Positions 34,040 to 44,335 of a stretch of DNA of 64,000 nucleotides are shown piece after piece. A program made the position numbers and the translations under genes. Numbering within the stretch: position 1 is the first letter of the stretch; the number at the start of each line of letters is the position of its first letter. The stretch is from Prorocentrum cordatum (Eukaryota > Sar > Dinophyceae > Prorocentrales > Prorocentraceae): the NCBI GenBank assembly GCA_963575745.1, contig CAUYUJ010017993.1, positions 202,501 through 266,500 of the forward strand. Direction: 5' to 3'. The notes under the pieces were generated by a model. It made no database searches. It was given only the letters and a program-made list of their open reading frames with translations, and had not been told where the DNA came from.

Positions 34040-34160
34040 GGGGGGGAAAGGTTGGTTCGGTAACCCTTCCCCCTTTCCTCCCTCGCTCCCCCGAGCAAGC
34101 CCCCTCCCCCGAAAAATCATTGGGGGTTACAGAACCCAACCCCTTCCCCAGAAGGGAGGG
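34040..34160 (+). mobile_element. inverted-repeat element (GGTTGGTTCGGTAACCC ends)
   Basis: Left GGGGAAAGGTTGGTTCGGTA and right TACAGAACCCAACCCCTTCC are inverted repeats about 110 bp apart. No target duplication recognised. Confidence 0.6.
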
Positions 34161-34284
34161 AATCGGGGTCACGAACTTTCCCTCTCCCGCCGAGCAGGGC
34201 GGCAAACTGACGACTGCGGCATCGACGACCGACTTCGACGGCCGACGACGATGGACGCCAACGTCGTGACGACGACGACGCCGA

Positions 34285-35730
34285 CGACGTCGACGACGAC
34301 GACTCGGATGATGATGGTAATGAAAATGATGATGGTGGTGGCGATGATGATGATGATGGTGGTGACGTCGATGATGGTGCTGATGATGATGCTGGTGGTG
34401 GTCGTGTTGATGGTGACGGTGGCGATGATGCTGATTATGATGATGATGCTGATGCTGCTGATGATGATGAACATGATGAGCTGGATTATGATACTCATAC
34501 TCTTGGTCATGCTGATGTTGAAGGTAATGATGGTGGTGGTGAAGAACGATGAATCTGCTGAGGATGCTGATGATGCTGCTGATGCTGATTCCGGCGATGC
34601 TGATGTTGATTGTGAAGACGATGATGATGATGTGTGCATTGAGGGTGAGGGAAATTCTGATGATGGCGATAATGGTTATGGTGGTTATGTTGATGATGCT
34701 GCTAACGAAGACGAGGTCGATGATGATGGAACGGCTGATGAAGAGCACAATTATGATGATAAGGGCGGTGGTCACGATGACGATGGCAAGGAAGACGATG
34801 AAGGTGATGCCGAGGACGGTGATGACTCGACGATGCTGATTCTGGTGATGTTGGTCATGGCGGTGATGCAGATAAAGATGATGATGGCGAAGAGGTAGAA
34901 GTGGTATTATTGATGCGGATGTTGATGGTGCTGATGATGATGACACCGATGATGAGTGTGGTGGCTGTGACATTGATATGACACCGATGATGGCTCTGAC
35001 CATGATGGAAATGACAACGAAAGAGATTGTGGTGTTGTTGATGGCGACGATGACGATGACGACGATGGTGATGACGTTGATGATGGTGACGATGATTATG
35101 GTGACGATGATAACGATGATGATGCCCATCATGATGATGGACACGGCGATGATGCTTAGTATGACGACAATGATGGCGGGGGTGGTGAGGATACTGCTGG
35201 TGCGGGTGGGCATACGGATGATAACAATGTCGATGATGCTGATGGCGGTGATGTTGTCGATCATGCGAATGCTGATGGTGATGACGATGGTGAGGATGAG
35301 GTTGAGGATGGGAATGAGGACGCAAATAATGCTGATGATTGCGGCGATGGCGCTCATGATGATGATCCGGCTCGTTCCGCCCTTGATGGTCCGCCCGCCC
35401 GACGCGACCCGCTCAGTAGAGCTCTCGCGTGCCAGTTCAATTATGCAGAAATTTTGTTCGCGGCCCCGCCCGCCCGCCCCTAAGACTGCGATGGTGATGG
35501 CGATGACCGCTCGACGAGGGTAGGTGCGCTGATGGAAGTAGTGGTGATGCTTGCCATGGCGGTGCTGTTGATGATGTCGGCGGCGCTGATGGCGCTGGTG
35601 CTGCCAAAAATGATGCGGAGGAAGATGACGATGATGATGATGACGATGATTACGATTGATGATGATGTCGTTGAGGACTACGACGCTGAGGATGGAGATG
35701 ACGATGACAATGATGTTGAGTCTTAAGCTG
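34285..35730 (+). repeat. 1.4 kb degenerate GAT-rich array
   Basis: GAT, GGT, GCT and GAC triplets with only partial decay. Most frames stay open for hundreds of codons, giving His-rich, Ile-rich or Asp-rich readings. The usual ORF logic fails here, so nothing is called coding. About 35370-35490 is a short non-repeat interruption. Confidence 0.9.
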
Positions 35731-35734
35731 ATGA

Positions 35735-36430
35735 TGATCTTTTCCACGGGACCGATGGCAATGACCGGTTAACAACTAATGAATTCCAATCGTCAACACC
35801 TGCAAGAGTGCCAGCCAACGCGGTCGAGCGACAATTCAAAGTCTCGGGCGTCTGTGGGAACATCCCCACCGAAACCAAACCCAGCTTCGTGGGACGCCAA
35901 GGGGGCGCAGCAAGCAGCAGCAGGGAGGGACGGCGAGAGGGGGAAGACCGATCGATCGATCAAGGCCAACGTCTGCACTAAGCTTGCCACCCAAGCACGA
36001 GCGGGGCGGCGGTGAGAAAGCCTCTCTCTGAGGCCGCGGGGCACGGCGCCTGGAAGCTGTCCAGACCTCGCGCACGGGCACATCCAAGAGGCCGAGACGA
36101 GCCGACAAGGGATGGCTCGGCCTAGTCGCATCAGCTGAGGTGCGCTAGTGGGTGCGCAGCCGCTTTCCCAGGTCGGCGGATGGGGTCGGAGCTCCAAGCG
36201 GGTGACCACACAGAGCGACCACGACATCCCAAGGAAGAAAAAGTAAAGCTACGAAAGAGCAGGGCCACGGGAACCAGAGGCTCAACCTACACGGCAACTG
36301 CTTTTCAAAAAGAGACGACAACGAATTCGGGGAGACAGCAGCGGCGATCCTGTGTACTCGATCGGCTGGAGGGGCGGCGCGGGGCCGCAGACAGACTCTC
36401 TCAAGCACAGTCTCTGGCAGAGAGAGGCCA
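35735..36430. other. unassigned sequence
   Basis: No gene, RNA or repeat recognised. Confidence 0.35.
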
Positions 36431-36434
36431 GGCG

Positions 36435-36610
36435 GACCTTTGATGGTGATGCTGATGATGGTGGTGACGATGCTGATGCTGATGTTGATGATGCGGATGA
36501 GTATAATGGTTGTGCTGTTGCTGCTGATGATGATGATTCTGATGATGCTGCTGATGAGGATGAGGATGATGCTAGTGATGGTGAGGATGATGATGGTTAT
36601 GAAGATGGGT
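36435..36610 (+). repeat. (GAT)n-type array
   Basis: GATGCT and GATGAT triplets as in the 34.3-35.7 kb array. Confidence 0.92.
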
Positions 36611-36972
36611 AATGATGGGGATGATGGTTTGCGGCGGCCTTCACCGTCGTTCGTCGCTGTCGCCGTCGCCATCGCCGTCGTCGCCATCGTCGGCGTCGGC
36701 ATGGGCATCGTCGCCGTTTGCCTGCAGTGAGGGGCGAGTGGGCATCGTTACCCACCTCCCCCCTCTTGTGCGGGCAGGACGACCGGCTTGGGGGTGCGCC
36801 GTTTGGGGCCAGCGACAGTGGATCGCGCCCCCTCAGAGGATTTAAGTGTCGGATGTCTGCGGGCAAGGAGCGGGCTGCTATGGAGGCAGCCGTCTGCGAA
36901 GCCAAGAAGCCAGAAAGGGGGCTTCTTGGAAGGGGCAGGAGGCCTCTCAGGAAGGCGCGAGTGCTTTCGGAT

Positions 36973-37218
36973 CTATTGGCATCCACCGATCCGGAGACGT
37001 GCCCTCGAAGACGCCGCGGAGCCCTGCACGCGGGGAGAGAGATGCACAGCCGCCGCTCCGCAAGATCCCCGGGGGCACGCAGGAGGGATCGGCAGATGTG
37101 GGCAGAGCTCCCGCGCGGGATCCTCGTCCGCGAGCTCCGACTCCTCCTCCTCCTCCTCGCCGTCGGAGCCCTCCTCGTCCGTCGGCAGGGGTGCCCCTCC
37201 TGGCACGCACCCATGCAC
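36973..37218 (-). other. coding-like acidic island, minus strand
   Basis: A minus-strand frame reads LPTDEEGSDGEEEEEESEL followed by ADEDPAREL and a Pro/Cys/Arg-rich stretch. The acidic run derives partly from a CTC stretch on plus. It could be an exon linker or a composition effect. Confidence 0.2.
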
Positions 37219-37360
37219 AACCAGCCCGGCCAGCGCCGTCCCGGGCCCTGTGCTGGTGTGTACGCCTCCCTGGCCGAGGTCGGAAACGTCTGCACACCAT
37301 CCTGAGGCCCAAAACGGCCCTGGCGGGGCATGGCTGGGGCCCGCGCAGAGGGGGGTAGGG

Positions 37361-37534
37361 TAAAACAGGGCTTAGGATCGGGATAAATCGCTCCAGAGCG
37401 TTCCGGAGCGCTCTCAGAGCGTTCCGGAACGCTCTGGAGCGGCCGCGGCGCCCAATACATCCTCCAAACCCGCCGATTCTCAGAGATTTCGATTTATCCC
37501 GATCCGATTTTGTCCCGATCTTCGCGTCGTTTGA
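37361..37534 (+). mobile_element. family-K element, copy K1 (174 bp)
   Basis: Starts TAAAACAGGGC and ends CGTCGTTTGA. Perfect 5-bp duplication TAGGG at 37356-37360 and 37535-37539. Interior palindromes AGAGCGTTCCGGAGCGCTCT and CAGAGCGTTCCGGAACGCTC; subterminal GATCGGGATAAATCG is inverted against CGATTTATCCCGATC. Near-identical to K2 at 58539. Confidence 0.92.
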
Positions 37535-37544
37535 TAGGGGGAGG

Positions 37545-37668
37545 GGGGAAGGCTTCTTAGAAGCACCCCTGCTTTTGAGAAGGTGCGGGCCCTGTCTGTA
37601 GATGCAGGGCCGTGGTGCCTTCTGAGAAGCAGGCTCCTTCTAAGGAGCCTTCCCCCTCCCCCGAATGG
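37545..37668 (+). mobile_element. hairpin element next to K1
   Basis: Arms of about 50 bp: left GGGGAAGGCTTCTTAGAAGC, right CTTCTAAGGAGCCTTCCCCC, plus TGCTTTTGAGAAGG against CCTTCTGAGAAGCA and GGGCCCTG against CAGGGCC. K1 lies at its left edge. Confidence 0.75.
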
Positions 37669-37689
37669 TGGTGGTGTACGACCGCAAGC

Positions 37690-37840
37690 TCGCGCCGCAA
37701 TGTCGCCTGCGCTGGTCTCTGACACCGCGTGGATCCTTCGGGCCTCCCGCGACCGCCAATTCCCGACAGCGCGCATCGCTCGATGCCCGTCGACGCTGGG
37801 CCGGCGTTGAGCCGCGGCGGGAGTCTGCCGCACCCTGAGA
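37690..37840 (+). mobile_element. degraded family-F element, copy F4
   Basis: Keeps GCGCTGGTCTCTGACACCGC, GGATCCTTCGG, GATGCCCGTCGACGCTGG and GGCGTTGAGCCGCGGCGG in the order of family F. Heavily diverged. Confidence 0.5.
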
Positions 37841-37875
37841 CCCCGCGTCGCGAAGAAGGTGCAGCATCGCTGAAA

Positions 37876-38048
37876 TCGGCGGTGGGCAAACCTCCCTTTC
37901 GGACACCTCCCCTCAGTGAAAACGGCCTGGGGCCGAAACCGACGCATCTGGACCCGCAAAAAGGACGGCCGCGACGCCCTCTCGCGAACCGAAAACGGCC
38001 AATTCGCTAATCGACGTGTCAGGGTAGGAGGTCTGTCAAGCACCCCGA
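37876..38048 (+). mobile_element. family-S element, copy S3 (173 bp)
   Basis: Starts TCGGCGGTGGGCAAACC and ends TCAAGCACCCCGA. Perfect 5-bp duplication TGAAA at 37871-37875 and 38049-38053. Interior CGAACCGAAAACGGCCAATT and GCTAATCGACGTGTCA shared with S1 and S2. The most diverged copy, yet the duplication is intact. Confidence 0.9.
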
Positions 38049-38053
38049 TGAAA

Positions 38054-38476
38054 GCAGGAGCCACCGCGGGAGCCGCACCGATCCTCGGAGAGGCCCCGGG
38101 GCCCGAGGCCCCGGCAAACGAGCGAGCGCCCGGCGCGAGCAGCATGGCACACTGCGCCCGGGACCCTGCAGCGCGGGCGCGGCTGCAAGACACCCCCACA
38201 GGGAGCCCGGGCCCCGAGAACCCGCGCGCGAGATGCAGCCTGCGGGGAGACCCGAACCTCCTGGACGCAGCAGCTTCCTCCACGTCCGCGGAGGGCCACC
38301 GCGCAGCGCGCGGAGCGAAGGAACCCGAGGCGCCCTGACGAGAGCATCCGGTCCCTTGGCGCGCGCCCCCACTGCACCGAGCCCCTCTGCGCAGTCCTCT
38401 CTGGAAGTGGCTCAGATGGCTGGTCGCGCGGCCCCTCTCGCGGGGCAACGACAAAGGGGGAGGCTGCAGGACCGTC
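38054..38476. other. unassigned GC-rich sequence
   Basis: No gene or repeat recognised. Open frames on both strands are Gly/Ala/Arg/Pro-rich. Confidence 0.3.
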
Positions 38477-38790
38477 ACAGGAGGGGAAGCCTCGACCTGG
38501 CATCGGCGACACTGAAGGGGCCCCAGGACACACGAATAAATACACACAAAGAAAACTGTTCCCCATCTTTTCTCATATGTTCTGGGTTTCTGTCTTCCCC
38601 CCCGCTTCCCATATTTTCCCATATTTTCTGGGGAATCGAGGATTCATTGTGTCCGTGTGTGTTTTTTCCTCTCCTGAGACACGTCGCCAACAGATGGCGA
38701 AGCCGTGCGCTCCTGGGCGGGTTGGCACCATCGGGCCCCTGCCGGCGATGCATGGGCGGCTGGGGGTCGACACATCCTCCCCCTGTTCCT
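38477..38790 (+). mobile_element. family-W element W3, interrupted by element A2
   Basis: Left part GGAAGCCTCGACCTGGCATC, right part TGGGCGGGTTGGCACC and GGCTGGGGGTCGACACATCC, as in W2. A 165 bp family-A element plus its GACAC duplication lies between (38508-38682). Order of events: W first, then A. Confidence 0.8.
38513..38677 (+). mobile_element. family-A element, copy A2 (165 bp)
   Basis: TGAAGGGGCCCCAGGACACA to TTTTTCCTCTCCTGA. Perfect 5-bp duplication GACAC at 38508-38512 and 38678-38682. Inserted in W3. Confidence 0.92.
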
Positions 38791-38837
38791 AGTCAGACGA
38801 AGCCAGGACGATGAAAAAAAATATCGGGGGAGGACAA

Positions 38838-38898
38838 CTCCTCCTCCTCCTCCTCCTCCTCCTCCTCCTCCTCCTCCTCCTCCTCCTCCTCCTCCTCC
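38838..38898 (+). repeat. (CTC)n array
   Basis: Twenty CTC triplets. Confidence 0.95.
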
Positions 38899-39049
38899 GC
38901 TCGAGACTCTCTGAGAGCTGGCGGCTCTGGGGGAAGTGTCGGGCGCCGCGACCTTCTCCGAGCGTTCCGGCACACTCTGAGGAGCGTTCCGAGAACGCTC
39001 TGGCACGGATTCGTCCTCGCCCTGGCCCCGCCCGACCTTGGTCCCCCCT

Positions 39050-39208
39050 CCGCTCGGGAGCGGCCAAGAGGGGGGTGTCCCAGAGGGGGGGGTGCAACTC
39101 ATGACCGGCGGCACGGTGCGCGGCACAGCGGGGGGGGCCAGGGACGCAATGAAGCAAGAAGAGGCGCCATGAAAGACGTGGAAACATCCTGGCCCACGCC
39201 ATGACATC
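39050..39208 (+). repeat. family-Z dispersed repeat, copy Z2
   Basis: Second copy of the repeat at 6752-6900. Confidence 0.7.
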
Positions 39209-39239
39209 CACCCCTCGCCCTGGTGATCATCCCCCTCTT

Positions 39240-39420
39240 TTTCAGCGAGCGAAGAACGGTATAAAATAAACTTTTTCGCTGTCGTGGGCGCCTGTCCCTG
39301 GGCGGCTGGAAAGTTTATACCCCTACGGTGCCACCGTAAGGGTATAAACTTTCCAGCCGCCCTGGGACAGGCACCCCTGACAGCGAACAAGTTTATCTTA
39401 TACCGTTCTTCGCCCGTTAA
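39240..39420 (+). mobile_element. nearly perfect fold-back element V (181 bp)
   Basis: Arms of about 81 bp pair with roughly eight mismatches: left GCGAAGAACGGTATAAAATA, right TATCTTATACCGTTCTTCGC. The loop is only a few bases (near 39331). Starts TTTCAGCG, ends CCCGTTAA. Perfect 5-bp duplication CTCTT at 39235-39239 and 39421-39425. Non-coding. Confidence 0.92.
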
Positions 39421-39425
39421 CTCTT

Positions 39426-40255
39426 TGCCGCCCCCGATCGTCATTGCCGCTGGCCTCTGCATGGGCGGCGACTTCGCCGCCGGGGCGCCCGCCGCCTTGT
39501 CGGGCGGCCGGCGCGCGTCCGCTGCGGCGTGCGGGTCCTGCACCACGGCGGAGGGGGCGATGCGGGCCGACGGCGCGGCCGCGTCGGGCTTCGGCTCAAC
39601 GAGGCGCAGCTTCACCTGGGCGGCCGTCCCGAGTCCAGAGCTCACGAGCGGCGAGCGCATCTTTATCCGCGCTTGGGCGCGACTGAAGGGGGGTGCGATC
39701 AATGGGGGGGGGGGGAAGAAGGGGGTGCCCTCTCGGGCCCTGCAGCCTACAGGCCCCCTTCTGCGCCCGAGAGAGCCCCCTATAGATACCCTGAAGGGCC
39801 TCTTTTCTTCGGCAAGACCTCGGTACCCCCCACACGCACATATCGCCCCCCCAATACGCGCCCTCCAACGCGCCCTCGCTGTCTTGATTCTGGGGCGCGA
39901 TCCCGCAGATACGACGTTGCACGAATACGTTCCGCGGGGAGCATCCGCGAAAGAACGCCCCCGTATCCGCGGGGTCGCGGCCCAAAGGCCTGGCCCGCGA
40001 GGCCGCGGCTATGGATATGTTCTTCGTACATGAAGATCTCCGACGCCATGACCTCTGTCAATCCCGGCGTTTCCCTTGAGCGTCGGCGCACATGATGACC
40101 CGTCATCGGCCCTGGTACCTCAAAACTGGGCCCAGGGCGAAAAGCTCCCTCCGGGAAAGGGGGCCGAGAGTTTGAGGGCAGCGGGTGGCAAAAAAACACA
40201 TCGTCGAGCGTCGTCGATGCCATGGGCCCCCCCTAGGGGGGAAGCGAGGATCATG
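39426..40255. other. unassigned GC-rich sequence
   Basis: Open frames up to about 249 codons on plus are Ala/Gly/Arg/Pro-rich and start inside the fold-back element. No domain recognised. Confidence 0.3.
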
Positions 40256-40257
40256 CG

Positions 40258-40445
40258 GCGGTCTCGCGTCGGGACGCCCTCAGCGCTGCTTCGTGACACC
40301 GCGCGGATCGCTCAACCGTGAACGGTCGGCGGCTTCTCGCTTCTGGATTGGGCCGATCCTGGGCCACGGACGGCGCTCGACCTCGAACGCCCGCGGCTGG
40401 GTCGCGGCGAGTCCGCACGACGCCGGCCTGCCGCAGCTCAGCTCA
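40258..40445 (+). mobile_element. diverged family-F element, copy F3
   Basis: Keeps GACACCGCGCGGATCGCTCA, ACCGTGAACGGTCGG, CTCGACCTCGAACGCCCGCG and GCTGGGTCGCGGCGAGTC in the order of F1 and F2. Confidence 0.65.
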
Positions 40446-40649
40446 GGGGGACGTAAGACCCGGGTACAGGGGACTCGGAAACCCCCGACGAGGTCGTCAA
40501 AAGAATGACGAGGCCGAGCCTGCACTTGGACGAGGCCTCCCGCTGCAGACATCCCACGAAACTCCTCCTCGTCAAAATCCGAGGCGCGGTCGTCAAAAAA
40601 CGATGGCGAACCCGAGTCCTGGCAAACCCGGGTCTTCTAGGGCTCCAAC

Positions 40650-40803
40650 TTCGCGCTTCGCGCTCCGCGAAGCGCGAATAACTTCGCGCTCTCGCGCCGC
40701 CCTCCCAAAGGGAGAATAGGAGGACGAGGAGGAGGGGGAGAAGGAACGAGGACCGCGAAGCGCGAAGCGCGAATAACTTCGCGCCCTCGAGGGAGCCCTT
40801 GGG
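40650..40803 (+). repeat. family-U repeat, copy U2
   Basis: Same blocks as 13473-13612: GCGCGAATAACTTCGCGC twice, GGAGGACGAGGAGG, and CCCTCGAGGGAGCCCTTGGG. Confidence 0.75.
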
Positions 40804-40930
40804 CTTACGCTCCCCCGATCAGCCAGTGGTGGCCGGTCCGGGGATGGGCGCGCCGGCGCGTGGGCGGCCCTGCGCGGGGCGTGCGGCCGTCCTGCCCAAA
40901 GAGCCCGCGGGGCGCGGCCCGTGCGTCGGA

Positions 40931-41151
40931 TAACAGGGGATATGTCGACCCCTATCCCAAGCTTCGTGGGGTTTTCGAATGGACCCGCAAAATCGGGGCC
41001 CAACCGTGGGATATACGAGGGGGGGCGTCCATACTCGATAGGGGTGCGTCCGAATAGCCCCCTGGGGGTGTATCCCAGGGTTTCCCTCCTTTCTGAGCTG
41101 CTCCATTTTTCGTAGAAAAGTCGGGGGTTGGGATAGAAACATCGCCTGCGA
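40931..41151 (+). mobile_element. family-B element, copy B2 (221 bp)
   Basis: Starts TAACAGGGGATATGTCGACC and ends AAACATCGCCTGCGA. Perfect 5-bp duplication TCGGA at 40926-40930 and 41152-41156. Interior CAAGCTTCGTGGGG, CTCGATAGGGGTGCGTCCG, CCTGGGGGTGTATCCCAGGG. Non-coding. Reference uninterrupted copy. Confidence 0.93.
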
Positions 41152-41156
41152 TCGGA

Positions 41157-41685
41157 GCGTCCGATCCAGAGCAGCGAGGGCCTCACGGGGGCCACAAGCG
41201 AGGCCCCGGAAGGGCCGCCAGCTCGAACCGGCATTCCCCGAGCCTTGCGTCCCAGGAGGGCCCCAGGACCGCCGACGGGCGCACAAGGACGCCCCCAGAA
41301 GCCCCGAGAGGCCCCCAGGAGGCCACTGCAGGGCCTCAAGAGGATCCCCCAGAGGCCCCCAGAGGCCTTACCCGTGGGTTTGTCTGTTCCTCAGGGGGTC
41401 GGCGGATGAATTGGAGCAGGAGCAATGTCGCACCGATCGGACGACCTGATCGGTGCGATACTGTCGAAGACGCAGGAAGGCTGCCGCACATCAGAGTGAT
41501 CGAGCAGCACGCACGGCTTCAAGGACGGCCTGCCTGTGCTTGAGACTCGCTCTCCCTCCCGATTGCGCTTGAGCCGCCCACCTTGGCATCGCTCTTGAGG
41601 CCATCCTTCCCCGCGAGGTCGTACCTGGGCGAAAAGAAAAGCCGTTCGGGTGTCCATGGAGGCCTCACGCTGCCGAATGAATAAG
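41157..41685. other. unassigned sequence
   Basis: No gene. A small inverted word CGCACCGATCGGACGACC-TGATCGGTGCGA lies near 41430-41460. GAGGCCCCCAGAGG redundancy near 41300-41365. Confidence 0.35.
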
Positions 41686-41687
41686 TA

Positions 41688-41784
41688 GGATGAGGAGGAG
41701 GAGGAGGAGGAGGAGGAGGAGGAGGAGGATGAGGAGGAGGAGGAGGAGGAGGAGGAGGAGGAGGAGGAGGAGGAGGAGGAGGAG
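41688..41784 (+). repeat. (GGA)n array
   Basis: GGA triplets with two GAT interruptions. Confidence 0.95.
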
Positions 41785-41900
41785 GCTCCCGAGGCGAGTG
41801 CAGCCTTGGCGACGAGGGGGCCCCCGCTGGGACGCCCGAGCAGGGGAAGACGAGGGAACGGCAGTCATACCCCCGGATCGGTTTTGGAGGCCTCCCACAT

Positions 41901-42033
41901 TCGGGTCGGGCGAAAGGGGGGGGATGGCACAGGCGGGGTTTGAGAACCAGCTCGCGCAGCCGATTCTCCCCCTGCATGCAGCAGATATCGTAACCCCCCC
42001 TTTCCCAATCCCCCCCTTTTATGCCCGGCCCGA
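41901..42033 (+). mobile_element. family-M element, copy M3 (133 bp, internally deleted)
   Basis: TCGGGTCGGGCGAAAGGGGG to TTTATGCCCGGCCCGA. Flanks CACAT (41896-41900) and CACAC (42034-42038), one mismatch. Lacks the central CCCGGCGCC hairpin of M1 and M2. Confidence 0.85.
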
Positions 42034-42172
42034 CACACGGAGCCCGAGCGGATGCGGTCCGAGGATCGCGCCGCGTCGCTGGTGCATCGCCGAGGCACTG
42101 TCCGTGCGGCGCGCGGCCTTCCGACCGAAACCTGCTCGGAACCCCACCTCGGAGGCCCGAGCGGGGGAGACC

Positions 42173-42334
42173 TGAAGGGGAACTAGGACACACAAATAAA
42201 TACACACAAATAAAGATATCCCCCATATTTTCCCATATTTTCTGGGTTTTTGTCTTCCCCCCCACTTCCCATATTTTCCCATATTTTCTGAGAGTCGACG
42301 ATTAATTGTGTCTGTGTGTTTCTTTCCCTCCTGA
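42173..42334 (+). mobile_element. family-A element, copy A3 (162 bp)
   Basis: TGAAGGGGAACTAGGACACA to TCTTTCCCTCCTGA. Perfect 5-bp duplication AGACC at 42168-42172 and 42335-42339. Confidence 0.93.
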
Positions 42335-42339
42335 AGACC

Positions 42340-42770
42340 GGAGGAGGGGCAGGGATGGGTGCTCCTCGGTGATCCTCACCACGCGCGTTAGCGCCGAGGT
42401 GTGCTCCTGCTCCGCAGAAGGCCCTCCCGTGCGACGCGGGCGGCGCGAGGGCCAGCACGGGCCGCGTGCTGCCGGTGGAGCTGGGCGGGGTGGCGCAGAC
42501 ACGCGCGCACACTTTTTGGCGTTGCGGCCACGCGCGCAACGGCGTGGCGTAGAAAGCCGGGCGCGAAGACACGCGCGCGACCGGCCCAGGTCACGCGGCG
42601 CAGGGACACTGGCTCCGCCCACAGGGGATCGGCAGCATATCACCCGCGGGGGAGGGCAGACGCGAGGGGAAGCGGACGAGGAGGCGGGGCAACGGAGCAT
42701 TGCAGGGTGCGGCGACAGGCGCGCACGCACACAGTGGGCTAGCTAAGGCACGTCCTGAGGATCATCGAGT
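42340..42770. other. unassigned GC-rich sequence
   Basis: No gene or repeat recognised. Confidence 0.3.
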
Positions 42771-42778
42771 GCCTTTCT

Positions 42779-42950
42779 TCGGGGATGGACAGACCTCCCT
42801 TTAGTAAAACGTGGTTTAGTGACAACGACCTGAGGCCCAAACCTGGCGGGCGCAAGCCTGGAAAATAGCGGCCACGGCGCCATCTCGAGAACCGAAAACG
42901 GACAATTCACTAATCGACGTGTCACTGTTGGGGGTTCTGTCCTCCCCCGA
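42779..42950 (+). mobile_element. family-S element, copy S1 (172 bp)
   Basis: TCGGGGATGGACAGACCTCC to TGTCCTCCCCCGA. Perfect 5-bp duplication TTTCT at 42774-42778 and 42951-42955. Interior AAACGTGGTTTAGTGA and CCAAACCTGGCGGGCG. Confidence 0.93.
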
Positions 42951-43029
42951 TTTCTGCCCCCCGCCAAGGATCGGGCTTCGTCCCGGCGTCCGACACCGCG
43001 TCCAGCCGCAGCTCCCCGACGAGGGCCTG

Positions 43030-43193
43030 TGAAGGGGCCCCAGGACACACAAATAAATACACACAAATAAAAATATTCTCCATATTTTCCTATATTTTTT
43101 GGGTTTTTTGTCTTCCCCCCCACTTCCCATATTTTCCCATATTTTCCTGGGAATCGAGGATTAATTGTGTCTGTGTGTTTTTTTCCCTCCTGA
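43030..43193 (+). mobile_element. family-A element, copy A4 (164 bp)
   Basis: TGAAGGGGCCCCAGGACACA to TTTTTCCCTCCTGA. Perfect 5-bp duplication GCCTG at 43025-43029 and 43194-43198. Confidence 0.93.
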
Positions 43194-43319
43194 GCCTGGT
43201 CTGACCCGGACCTGCCCACCCGCAGCACGCGGAGGAGCACGGTCTGTGCGCCCGGCTGCCCCGTCAGCTGGACCTGCTGCCTCCAGACGCACTCCTCCGG
43301 CCGGGCCCGACTCTCCGAC

Positions 43320-43515
43320 TCGGGTCGGGCGAAAGGGGGGGATAGCAAAGGGCAGGGTGGAGAATCAGCTCACGTAGCTGATTTTCCCGGCGCCTCCCGG
43401 CGCCGGGAGCCGCCCATGTATCGAGGAATGGGCCCGGCGGCGGAGCCGAAACCAGCTGCATGCAGCAAATTTCGTAACCCCCCCTTTCCCAATCCCCCCT
43501 TTTCGCCCAGCCCGA
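43320..43515 (+). mobile_element. family-M element, copy M1 (196 bp)
   Basis: TCGGGTCGGGCGAAAGGGGG to TTCGCCCAGCCCGA. Perfect 5-bp duplication CCGAC at 43315-43319 and 43516-43520. Interior GAGAATCAGCTCACGTAGCT, central hairpin CCCGGCGCCTCCCGGCGCCG, and CAGCTGCATGCAGCAAATTT. Confidence 0.93.
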
Positions 43516-43689
43516 CCGACGGCGCCAGAGTGGAGGGCAGAACATCCACCTCGACGCGCGAAGCCGTTTAGCCGACGCACCCAGAGGAGGAATCAAACAG
43601 GGCAGGGCTGTCTGGTGCACGCCCCAGGCCGTCCCAGTAAACGCCAATTGTCCGGTCCGGGTGGTTTTTACTCCCTTGACAGAGGCCTC

Positions 43690-43880
43690 CCAGGATGGGG
43701 TCGGGGGATGGGGCCGCGTTTGCCGATGCATCGTCGATGCACCTTCGACGTCGCCGACGTCTGGGAGACGTCGGGAAGTCTCGGCGGCGTCGGCGTGGAG
43801 AAGATCGGGCTCCGCATCGAGCCGCATCGGCGATGCATTGGCGATGCGGCGCGATCCTCCGACCCCATCTGCGCGGCGTT
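43690..43880 (+). mobile_element. family-C relative C2
   Basis: CCCAGGATGGGGTCGG on the left, GCGCGATCCTCCGACCCCAT on the right, inverted, with ATGCATCGTCGATG and GCATCGAGCCGCATCGGCGA units inside. Confidence 0.75.
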
Positions 43881-44059
43881 CGGCCACGTGGGAGCTTCCG
43901 AAAAAAGCAGGGGGCGGCGGTGATTCGCCGTAGGCGTATTCGATCCGTCGCCCCATGTGGCGTGCAAAACTTCTGTGTCTTTGGTTATTTTGAAGGATCC
44001 AGGTGGGGTCTCGGCCCAACCCGCCGGTCGCGAGGAAAGCCTTTCGAGCGTCCGACGCT

Positions 44060-44335
44060 CCATGACGGCCGTAGGGGCCCCCAAGATCGCCCCAAGGCGG
44101 CCCAAGAAGCAGCCAAGACTGCCCCAAGATGGCCCCATAGACCTCCAGGACGGCCCTAAAGGGCCCCCAGAGGGACCCACGACTGCCCAGAGATGGCCCC
44201 AAGACGGCCTCATAAGGCCAAGCGGTCAGATCAGAAGCCCCTAGGAGGTCCCCAAGAGGTAGTTGAGGCCCCCAATAGGCTCCTCAGAGGCTCCCAGGAA
44301 GCCCCCAGGAGGCCCCAAAAGAGCCTCAAGAGGCC
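44060..44335 (+). repeat. CCAAGANGGCC-type array 2
   Basis: Irregular units of CCCAAGATGGCC and CCCCAGAGGGACC type, ending in a CTC stretch. Followed at about 44555 by CGTTTCTGGAGGGCCCGGTG, resembling the right end of the D elements, so this may be a third, poorly preserved D copy. Confidence 0.7.

Noticed and set aside
34032-35747. 571-codon minus-strand frame rich in Ile and His
   Set aside because: Produced by the GAT array. Other frames are open too.
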